Shown here piece after piece: positions 24,701-36,700 of a stretch of 64,000 nucleotides of DNA. The stretch comes from Zoroaster sp. YZ-2022. Taxonomy: Eukaryota > Echinodermata > Asteroidea > Forcipulatida > Zoroasteridae. How positions within the stretch are numbered: the stretch's first letter is position 1; every line of letters starts with the position of its first letter. The position numbers were made by a program, and so were the translations under genes. The stretch spans positions 7,989,500-8,053,499 of the forward strand of contig CM055835.1 in assembly GCA_029582265.1 (NCBI GenBank), written 5' to 3'. The notes below the pieces were generated by a model, which was not told the origin of the DNA, ran no database searches, and was given only the letters and a program-made list of their open reading frames with translations.

Positions 24701-27700
24701 GTTTAGGTTGAGTTGTCACAAGGGTCGAGATGTCTTAACCCCCTGCAGGGTCGCACTATTTGTTTAGGTTGAGTTGTCACAAGGGTCGAGATGTCTTAAT
24801 TACCCCCTGCAGGGTCGCACTATTTGTTTAGGTTGAGTTGTCACAAGGGTCGAGATGTCTTAACCCCCTGCAGGGTCGCACTATTTGTTTAGGTTGAGTT
24901 GTCACAAGGGTCGAGATGTCTTAACCCCCTGCAGGGTCGCACTATTTGTTTAGGTTGAGTTGTCACAAGGGTCGAGATGTCTTAATTACCCCCTGCAGGG
25001 TCGCACTATTTGTTTAGGTTGAGTTGTCACAAGGGTCGAGATGTCTTAACCCCCTGCAGGGTCGCACTATTTGTTTAGGTTGAGTTGTCACAAGAGTCGA
25101 GATGTCTTAACCCCCTGCAGGGTCGCACTATTTGTTTAGGTTGAGTTGTCACAAGGGTCGAGATGTCTTAACCCCCTGCAGGGTCGCACTATTTGTTTAG
25201 GTCGAGTTGTCACAAGGGTCGAGATGTCTTAACCCCCTGCAGGGTCGCACTATTTGTTTAGGTTGAGTTGTCACAAGAGTCGAGATGTCTTAACCCCTTG
25301 CAGGGTCACACTATTTGTTTCGGTCGACTTGTCCGTTCTCGTCAATCTATACGTCCCGCAGATTAGACTAAAATGTTAATAAAATGTAATGATGACATAA
25401 TTGGTTCTACAAACTGAGTCACATTACAATCTTTCATGTTTTGTATTTATGCGAAAATGTGAAAATACGAAGTATGATAACTCGTCGTAGGTCGAGTTTT
25501 GCATAGGTCGAGGTGTCACATGGCTCGAGTGCTGTCGTGAATCCTAGTTGCTCATGTCAAGTTGTCACAAGGGTCGAGATGTCTTAACCCCCGCAGCGTC
25601 ACACTAAAATGTGAATAACATGATATTTACTGATGTTATGATGACGTACTTTGTTATAGACACTACATTGTAATTCACGTCACAGGCTTTCATATGGTGC
25701 ATGTTTTGTATTGATGTGACGATGCTAAGTATGACATCATCCATTGACAACTTTCACGTGTTAAACCTATGGGGTTTTGGCATTAACAAGAAGAAAAATA
25801 ATCAAACGAAAACAATAGGGTTTCGGCGACCAAGCCGAAACCCTAATAATGTACATGTACATTGTACAGGGGTTGAAATTAACACTAGTCCGCTAGTCCG
25901 AGGCTAGTGGTTTTAGCAGCGGAACTACACTCACTGGCCAAAAGTATTGCAACATGAATTTGTATGAGACATTTGCCTAGACGGATGGCCGCAATTATCA
26001 GGTCACGTGGTTACCCAACAAAGTATTGAAGGACTTTTCGAGCAAGAACAGTAAAAAAGAACATTGACTTCAAAACACAGGCACTTTCAAGAAGTCTTAA
26101 GTAGTGTAAATAAAATAAAAGAAATTATTGTAACACAGTTCTCCAAACTGAACTTTGGTGTGAATTTCAATGTTGCAATACTTATGGTCAGTGAGTGTAT
26201 TACAATGTAGCTGCTGGAGTTTGGGTAGTCTGATATAGTGAAAACAATGAAATAAAAATACACAAAAAACATTCAGTATGATCTCAGCATGATCTCAGCA
26301 AGAACATGTTGCTCACCAGCTCACAGTTCATTTCTTTTTCTTGTATTTGTATTCACCTTTTTTAAGGACTACTAAAAATGAGAAGGACTAGTAAAAATTT
26401 GACAAACATGTACATGTAACTAGCCCTGTGGGCTACCATAAAATTCAAGTTAATTTTGACATCTGATTGTATAACTTATACATGTAAGCTTAAAATATAC
26501 ACGTACATGTACAGGGCAGAAAATACTTTTATTTGGTAAATCTCTGAAGATAAAACATTTAACCATTGTGACGCGTATATGTTGTAACGCGTATATGTTG
26601 TCAATGTTAGCTGTATACATGTATCTTATTACATCAAGGAATACTATTACTTACGTCAACAGTTCTGTAGGCTCTTCACTTTGTTTGAAAATAAATAATG
26701 AAGGAAATCTTGTCACCTTCCATTTAGTTGCTTCCAAGGAATTAATTAACTCTTGTTTCAGCACTCTAACCACCATAACATCTTTCCTGTTGATCATGTC
26801 TAAGATTAACTGCATATACAATCAAAACAACTGAAAGATTAATAAAACTCGCCCTTTTAAACAGGTATTTGCATGTACAGGTATACCTATATGTATGTCA
26901 AACTTTAGGGTTCTGAATTTGTGAAACAGCTCCAAGAGCTATTACTAGTACTAGGTGATCTGCTGCCCTCCCATGGAACTGGGAATTAAACCATTTTATT
27001 AATTAACCCTCCTATGGTTTGACCTTTCAAAACCTTTCAAAATCTGCTTACGGGCCAAAATGGCTATCAATTATTATGAACCCTTTAAAACCCTCCAGAA
27101 TTTGTTGCTACTGAACAACCACACCTTTCAATACCCTTTGAAAGGTATTGAAACATTTCAACACCAGTTTGTTCAGAGAGTTGTTACACCTTTCGAAACC
27201 TTTCATAGGCCCCTTTTGTCAGACAGTTTTCTCACCTTTCAAAACCCTTCAGTACAGCAAACTTTAAAGGTTTTGAAAGGTCTGACAATTCTATGGCAAC
27301 TGCACTGTATATAGGAGGGTTAATATCAAATTGCAATGTCAAATTTATAAAAAAGACAAATTTACTGATGTGGAGTTCAAAACTGGGACCTTCAGATTAC
27401 CGTTCCTGTGCTGTACCAACTGAACTATCTAACACTATAAGTACTAAGTAGGCAGTCTCCCAACAGTTTACAATAACAGCACAATTTGTATCGGACAGTT
27501 TAAGTTATAGTTGCTTCCTCTATCTACCCAAGTCATGGTCCAACCTCAACATCCCCTAATCAGCCCATGTCCCACCTCAACACCACTTTCACCAAACTAA
27601 TGCTACCTCTACAATCCAATCAACCTAAGTTATTGTTTCCTTACCTCTCTGGCAGCATATGAGTCAGCATCCTCAAAAACTACTGCTATAAATTGTAATG

Positions 27701-30700
27701 CTTTGACAAATCTTGCAAGGGCTTTAAGTAACCATGTCACCCTGTCAATTAGAAAACAACAAAAAACAATCTATTTTCAGTTGACATTTGTTTTCACATT
27801 TAAAACTTTACAATTGATTTTAATTTTGCCCTACACCGATGTGTATACTCAGTGCTTTCCGAGTGTCTGTGGAAAAAAACTTAACAGGCGACTTGGGCGG
27901 GATTCGAACCAACGACCTCCTGCTTACTACTGCAGACGTCTTAACCTCTCGACCACCGAGCTTGCCCGATGTCAATTGGCTGGCTAGAATCCTATAGCAG
28001 TGGGTGCCGCGATATTCATAGCTTGATGAAATTCTTGCGTTGGGTGATAACAAATGATTTAATTTTGCCCTACACCGACGTGTGTATAGCATTGTATACT
28101 CGGTACTTTCCGAGTGTCTGTGGAAAAAACTTCACAGGCGACTCAGGCGGGATTCGAACCCATGACCTCCTGCTTACTATTGCAGATGTCTTAACCTCTC
28201 AACCACCGACCTTGCCCGATGTCGATAGCCTGCTAGAATCCTATATATATTTAGAGATTGACGAAATTCTTACGACGGGTTATATAGATATCGCAGCACC
28301 CACTGCTATATAGGATTCTAGCCAGTCAACCGACATCGGGCAAGCTCGGTGGTCAAGAGGTTAAGACGTCTGCACTAGTAAGCAGGAGGTCATGGGTTTG
28401 AATCCCGCCCGAGTCGCCTGTGAAGTTTTTTCCACAGACACTCGGAAAGCACTGAGCATACAGTGCTATACACACGTCGGCGTAGGGCAAAATTAAAATC
28501 AATTGTTATCACTCGACGCAAGAATTTCATCAAACTATAAAACTTTACAATTATACATGTATACAAGTACAGTACGACTTGGTGGTGTGTAGTGGTGGAC
28601 TCCGAGGGAAATATACTAACACGACTCCCATGGACTGCTTCTGGCCACGTGGTGGGAGGATATGGAAAACACGCAAGGCTCTTGCTGTCCAGTGATGAAT
28701 TATGCATTGCGCTGGGTACTGAATATGCATGAGCAAAAGTAGCATCCTTGCAAGTACTACATATTCATAACTAACAATTGAGGGTCTGGGATAGGAATGT
28801 AAAATAAACTCTAGGAGCTTTAGAGTGCTGGAAATCGTATCATAAGCAAGATATCTAACAGTGGAAGAAGTAAACAGAAAGCATTAATATAATCATAATC
28901 AAAGGGTAAGATTTGTAACAGTATCTACCTAACTGGAGACAGCATAGGCCAATGTGGTAGTCTATGTTCTTCATTTTGCTTGGTGACATGGTCAATCAAT
29001 GCATATCTTAAGTGTATCACATCTCGTTGGCCTGTCAAAACAAGACATGATACTAATAGTGAACACTTTGTAAAATCCTGGTATCTGCCAAACACGAAAC
29101 ACCTGTAGGTAAACTACGAAACAGAGCAATTTTAAATTTGGGAGGTTAATGTGAAGATTACATACATGACTGAGAAAGAAAGCAAAGGTTATGCAGCACA
29201 TGGTACATGTACACATTACTGATGTTGTAATTGAGTGCAATACAACACAAAATAACGTTTTTTAAAGGTAATTTAAGAAACCAAAAACCAAACCAAAATG
29301 TTGAATTAAGCAGATAGTATCAATCTTCTCTGAAAATAGTTTTGTCTGAGGTGGTGAGACTGCTGACATTTTTATCAAAAGTAAAAAATGTTACACATAA
29401 CTTTTAATTTAAAGGGTCACGATCAGAGCTGACTTTAAACAGGGCATGGAATCGGTGTCCTAGTTTAAGATGAACACAGTGACTGGCTCATTTATGCAGC
29501 AGCAATATAGTGTGTATCATGTGGAGTATTATTTTCAGTCACTGAGTTAACTAGCACTTCGATTCCATGCCCTGTTGATCGTGATGATATTGTCCCTTCT
29601 AATTTAAGACTTGGTACTGAGTCCTGAATTCTGTACTGAATTAATTAATACTGCCCTATACTAAATAGTGTTGTCAAAACTTTTTTTTAAAGAATGTTTC
29701 AAATGTCAGTCTTCCAAATGTGTGGACCAATGTACCATTAGCTGTAACTTCCACAGGTTGGTGTTATGTTTTATTCAAAGAAAGTAAAAATACTTTAGAA
29801 ACAGCTTTGTCAAGATTACCAATATACATGTACCTTGCCCTCATAAGAGAAGGAATTTCTTCTTGCAGTTTACATACCTTTATTAATTTCACCTGAGCCA
29901 TTTTTTTGCAAGGCCTTGAACATCTAAAAGAAAGAATGTGTACATGTATATGTTTGTATATGTTTATATAACTTTATGATTCTGTTCAATTATTTGCTTT
30001 TAAATCATGTTTTACTAAAAGGGAATTAAAGTTTGTCGTGCAGTCTTTACTTTGACTAATTCCTTTATTAACCCAGGGAACGATTTTGAATAGCAAAACT
30101 GCGATGCAAAAAAAGATTCATTTTTTGTATAGCAATCTTTGAATTTTGTATAGCAAATTTAAAATGCTTAAAATTACAGTATGCAGTGTGCACAGGTACA
30201 GGTGTTGTTTTTCAAGGCTTTACTGTCGTTTGGTTCATCATATGCATAAAATGTCCAAATTGTACGAGAAATTATCATCTTTAGTGTCCGGAAATTGGGC
30301 CAAAGGTGGTAAAAAAAATCATGTGTATCTTTCTTCTAGCTCTAGGTCAATTGCTTCATTATTGCAGTCATTCATGAAAGTTCATCCTCCATCTATTTTG
30401 TTTTTTTGTTTACATTGTTATATCGCTAAAACAGAGGCAATATCATGAAAACAAATTGCAGACTGTGACATGTTCGGGTGGTTTTCAAAGTGAATTTCAC
30501 AGAGTAACTTTGATTATTAAAAATTTGTCAGGAAAATGAGTGGTTCACCATGGTTGAAAGTGCGATCATATTGTGTGCCGAAATTATTCTAAACCTCACA
30601 ACCACATGATATATAAATGAATGCTCATTTTGTTAAATGTTCAAAAACCTTTTTTATAAAATGAAGTTAGTAACGTTTCTAGAGTTCCTTTCAATACAGC

Positions 30701-33700
30701 TGTATAGTGATCGTATGAAAGCGCACGTGTGAACTGAACATGGTAGGCTTACTATTGTATAGGGGGTGGCTCAATACGGGGTGGCTCATTTGCTCCAACC
30801 CCCAAACTCATGGGAGAAGAAAAAATAAACATGTGCGAAGCTAAAAAACTGGGTGGTTGTTGCGTGTTTTCCATTACGAGGATTTCATTAGCAGAAAAAT
30901 ATTGCATGCACATAGAAGTTGCATGTATATGGCGTACACATATGTAGGTAAAACCAGTGCACGTGTTAACCGTTGCATCAACACTATCGCTTCGTGAAGT
31001 CATCATTGACCACATACGTCGGACAGACAAATATGACTTCTGTGAATAAAGTGATTAGTGACATCTTATCTTTAAAAAAAATATGTTTGGTGACGTCATC
31101 AAAGTTCAGAGTGCCCTCTATCGGCATTTTTAAAAAGGGATTATTTTCCAATCTCAGATATTGAACCAAATCAGGTACAGGTACTAACGTTATTTTTTTA
31201 TGATCATGAGGAAGTTTTATTGTGTCATATATATATATATATGACCTTCAAATCACCTGATCTGACCTTCACTTCCGGTCTAAACAGGAACTTCAAATTC
31301 AACACGTTCTAACGCAAAATTGATAGGTCTTTTGAATATGAAATTGATATTGTTATAATAAAAGATGATACACCTTTGCAAAATATGATTGACATCATCG
31401 ATGATAATTTGATTGAAACGCAAGTTGACACGAACACTGTGTGTTTGTTCTAACTAACAATTGAGCTCTAGTTAATTTTTTTCTTCTCCTTCCTCGTGAA
31501 ACTTTATTTAAAAAAAATAAAAATAAAATAAAAACCCATAGTTGCCAAGTTCACAGATCCTTCAAACTGGCCTGTACTTAGACCATAACATGTAATTGTC
31601 AATAAAGTTGTGACTGCTCATACATGCGGGTCACCCATAGGGTCACCCATGATACTTTGCAACTTCCTTCACAAGATCGTGTGAAACAAATTGAACTGTA
31701 CCGGTGCTTGCATGGAATTGAACCAAATTGTTTTTGTAACCAGTATAGTTACATGTCCATGTACATGTGTAATGATTATCTAATTAACTAAATCAACAAA
31801 ATCTCAAAAACTAGCCATACATTTCCTTAAATGTTCAAACAAATTCCGTAAATGTTCCAAAATTTCACCAAAATTATTTGGAAATGGTTTGAAATTAAAA
31901 ATATTTTTGTAATAATAAAAATGTTGTTGTTTTTTTATATACAAATTAATGTTTCAAACCCAAATGATTTATTTTTTATGCTCAGGTTGAGGTGGGGTGG
32001 GCCTGGGGGAAGGTTAGGCCAATGTTTAGGGCGATCATTGGAATTTGGAATCATTCTTTGAAATTTATACCACTGGCAATAATTCTCCCTGCAAAAGGAA
32101 AATTAACCATAACTGGAAGGTGCTTAAGGATAAATGTTTTAATCCCCACCCCACATCCCAATGATAGAGGGGATTACCAATGCAATAAAACAATTCAATA
32201 ATTCTGCCAGGCTTGTTATAATAGTTTAAAAGAAAAAAACCTGACTCAGATTATAATACAGTGTACTTAATACATGCAATTCTCCATGAATATACACATA
32301 TAGTATGTTTAAACTAGAGGTTAAGCTTTTGATGAAAATGCTGACATGGGTTTTGGATGTATTGATAATATTGGGCACTGATGTCACTAGTTCTGTGTTT
32401 AGTGTAGTGGGACGGACGCTGACAACCAGAGGGTTGAGTTTCTGTAGATTCCCAAAGTCTTTCAGGGGGTAAGGGAATAGATGATGGACGACTGAAGCTA
32501 TACGGTTTGATAAACGAATTTCACCCTGCTCTTTTATTCCTCCACCAACAAGGCAGGAAAATCACAACTCCTTGACGATACAGAAAAACACCCCAATCCT
32601 GGATATACATGTAATATGAATGGTTTGGTTGAAGTAGTGAGATCCAAATCTCACTCTCACTGTCAGAAAATGATCAAAATCAATAAGCTTCTGCTTCTGA
32701 TCTTAGTTGTTCGTGTCGAGTTGTCACACGGGTCGAGATGTCTTAACCCCCCCCCCCACAGCGTCACACTGAAATGTGAAAAACATGATATTTACTGACA
32801 TGATGATGACGTACTTTGTTTTAGGCACTAATTCACATTACAGGCTTTCATATGATACATGTTTTGTATTGATGTGACGATGCTAAGTATCACATCATCC
32901 ATCAACAACTTTCACGTGTTAAACCTATGGGGTTTTGGCGGTAACAAGAAGAAAAATAATCGAACGAAAACAATAGGCTTTCGGCAACCAGGCCGCAAAC
33001 CCTAAAAATTATGCATTAGATTGCATCACAGAGCATCTAGAACACTAAAGCTTTCTGTGCCATTAAGCGGGCCCTGGACACCAACCAAGGTGTTAGCCAG
33101 GATTTAGAAATAGGGTGTCCAAATTGTTCACTTACAATGATGAAACAGGGTGTACAAAATTTAGACAGGGTGTCCAAAAGACACCCGGACACCCCTCTGC
33201 TGAAATAGAGCTTACAAATGCTCACACAGAGCCTTCTGAATGCACAATTTTCATGGGGTCCGTAAGTGGGCCCTCAACTTCATGGAGTGAGCTTGCTTTG
33301 GTTAAGATGAATAATTCATTTTCAAAAATGTACTCAATAAAAATCACATTTTATAAGCCGAAATACACCATGTAGCTTACAAATTATGCTCGCACAGAGC
33401 CTCCTGAATGCAAAATTTTCCCACCACTTTCAGTCATTCAGCCACCGTTGCATACTATACACACAGGCTATATGAGGGCTTTTAAGACTCTAATCCCAGT
33501 GTAGGCGGAAAACAAGTCCAAGTTTTAGCTCAGCATATGTGCAGAAAGAAAGTACAGACTAAATGGATTTTTTTTCCTTTCTTCTAGCAATTCCACAAAT
33601 TTACTTACCCTCAATGTTGGAAAACCCACATCAATATTTTCACTGCAAATTTTTGAGTTTTGCTGGTCCGCACAGTTAACAGCTGCTACTTTGGCAATAC

Positions 33701-36700
33701 TTTGCCATCCTGGAAAAAACCAATAACAAGAATTAAAATGCTGCATTGTGTAGTCATACTGCATTTATAGATCTCGCCTGAGGTACCCCGAGGCAATCTT
33801 AAAGGATCACAGAAATAAAAACCATTATGGCTCTTAATAAATGTGTTTTGCATAATAAAACAAGATATTTGTTAGTTTTTTCATAATTGAAGTTTGTTCT
33901 GTTCATTTTGGAGACTTTTATGCCACTTCACAAGCCCCCACTTTATTGGCAATTGAGTGATGTAATGCATCACGTGATACCGTGACGTCAGTTAAAGAAC
34001 GATTTCCTAGAAATGCACAGCTACATGTATTTGTTTGTGTGTGTACGTGTCCGATGCGCTTATGTCAAAACTCCAATATATGTATACATATTTTCATCCG
34101 AAATTTCCTTGAAAATATACATCATGCCTACAAGATGTGTCGTAGCAGGCTGTAGTAATACTCCTAGCGAAGGTGTAAGCCTCCATAGGTTCCCTAAAGA
34201 CGAGGCACTACGAAACATTTATGCCACAAAAGTGCGGTTGACGAGGGCAAAATGGTTCGGGCCGTCTCCAACCAGCGTGATATGTAGCGATAAGTTTACT
34301 GCTGAAGACTTTGACACGAGCCTTCATGGGGAATTTGGGATGTCAAAGGCACCCAGACTCAAGAAAACTTTGATTTCAATGAAAATAAAGAAGCCTGTGA
34401 ATCCTTCAAACGACAAGCCAAAGCGACGAAACGATGCTTTGTTAAAACGTGACAACAGACAAGTAAAGTATAACGTTAAGTCAGATCCGACATGTCCGAT
34501 CTACATGTACCGTAATTTCCGGAATATAAGCCGCGCGGTGTATAAGCCGCACTACCCCAAAATCGCCAAAACAAGATTCATGCGTCAACATATAAGCCGC
34601 ACCGCGTATAAGCCGCACACACAGAGGCCCGCCGGACGCCACTCACTGTCAGTAGGCTACGTCGCCACAAGGGAGGTCATAAAGGGGGTGATTGTGTTGC
34701 GTTCGAGTCAAAATGTATTGAAAGAGACACAATAGCATACCTGCCAACCTTGACAAGTGAAAATTCGTAATACTAATACTAGTAAAGTTTGGCACATTTT
34801 ACGCATGTCCGAAATACATGTGCATGTATAGGAATCAACGGCACTGCTTGTGGGAACGATGTTTCTTCGACTCCACGTGTTTCTTGACATCCGTTTCCAG
34901 AAATCCGTGCTGCATATTTTACAAAATGCGTGAAGTTCCCCAAGTTTGGTGGCAGCAATAACTGGGTAGCTTTCTGAGTATTTATCTTTAAATTTCTGCA
35001 CCATTTTTATTTAGCTGTTCCGTTCCCGTATCACTATTTACGGCATTCGGGAATGTCGAACGTAGTCCCACTGGTTGCCTGCTTTCTGCACAACGTACAT
35101 GTAATCACTACAATGGCAACCAACGAAACGATGACTCATCGCCTGCCACGCGTAACTAATTTTCTTCCATAGACTACGATATAACGAATTTTCCCATTGG
35201 CTCTCTGGTACACGCATGGCATAGACTACGATCTACGTAGTGGATTCTGTTGTCGCTGGCGCTAAACGTTGCAACGGTTTTTTCAGAAGTTTTGAATAAA
35301 TCTGTGTGTATCGACGTCCGCTCACTAAAACTGACAATGACCAGACCATTTTCGCTACGAACAATAAAGGTTTTTAGGTTTCTGTTTCTGTCTGTTTACC
35401 AACGATTTTTGCTTAATTGTGCATTGTGTTTTGTTCTTCAAGATTCATACCTCGGCGTATAAGCCGCACCGTGTATAAGCCGCAGGCAACTTTTACCGTG
35501 TCAAAATCAACGTATAAGCCGCGGCTTATATTCCGGAAATTACGGTATGTACTGTGTGCGCCGCCATGTTGGGTTTTGGATATCGATAACAATAAACATA
35601 CGGTGTACATGTAATTCACAAATCATACACATACATGAAAAATACACTATAACGTTAGACTAAAATAACATATATTTTTACAACTTTTAGAAGAATTCGA
35701 TATAAATGAAAACTGTGACTAGATTTTCCGTTCGGCAGCAATAAACACCAACAGTGTTTTTTTGCGACCTTCGTATTTTAATTTTTTCGATTTTTTTCAA
35801 CCAAGTTTGGGTCACTAAATGTTCGATTTCTTCACAAAGATAGCAGTTTGGTGAACGAAAATTACACATTAGATAGTTTATTAGTTACTTATTACCTCAG
35901 TAAAGTATCACAATTTCATCTGACGACGATTCAGCCATTTCTATGTTATTTTCCAGCGTGGGCAATATAAGCGCAGGCATGTGAATGAACGTGTTCGCTG
36001 TTGTATGTATGTGGCTGGCGTCCCCGGAAGCAAGCCTTCTTCTTTACGTGACGCCACACAGAGACATTCAGGATGCAGTGCAAATGGCCCCTTTTAGGGG
36101 CGTGTTAATCGGCGCCGACATCCTCTTCGGAAAAGCTTCAAATTATAAGTAGCTCGCTAAAAATCAATGAGCTATTTATTTTTATCATTAAAAATACCAT
36201 ATTTTAGTATCTCCATGGCATTTACGTCTCTATTTCTGTGGTCATTTAACCCTACAGTATGTACAGTACATGTATGTGTATGTTACAGTACTTTTATTAT
36301 TGTCTATACTCTGGGTACCATTGAGGAGTACCCTGCATGACAACGACCCCTTCAGTTTAACTACTTAGGTTCGTACTTACTTGTGTAATGCTATGTAGGT
36401 GAGGTGTACATACATGTACTATAGGTGTACATACATGTACTATAGGTGTACATACATGTACTATAGGTGTACATACATGATGTACATGTACTATAGGTGT
36501 ACATTTAATAATTGTTGCCTGGCGTGATGGGGTCCATGGCGTTTTGTACACCCGAGGGGGCTGATGGCACCCGAGGCGAAGCCGAGGGTGCCATCAGCCC
36601 CCGAGGGTGTACAAAACCCATGGACCCCCATCACGCCAGGCAACAATTATTTTGTTATACCATGGTATTAGATTACGTTACCGAAGAAATCTTCCAGTAA

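Larger units (their letters stand above)
33803..36245 (+). mobile_element. Kolobok-like THAP transposon, copy 2
   Basis: The ends are AGGATCACAGAAATA and the complement of ATGACCACAGAAATA, with intact TTAA on both sides (33799-33802 and 36246-36249). It carries a THAP ORF at the left and a converging Cys-rich ORF at the right. A Tc1/mariner-type element is inserted between them. It is inverted relative to copy 1 and lies in QSOX intron 1. Loss of most of the transposase makes it non-autonomous. Confidence 0.82.

Noticed and set aside
5247..25330. Could the tandem arrays be CRISPR arrays?
   Set aside because: The units have no unique spacers of constant length, the linkers are variants of the same sequence, and the surrounding genes are spliced animal genes.
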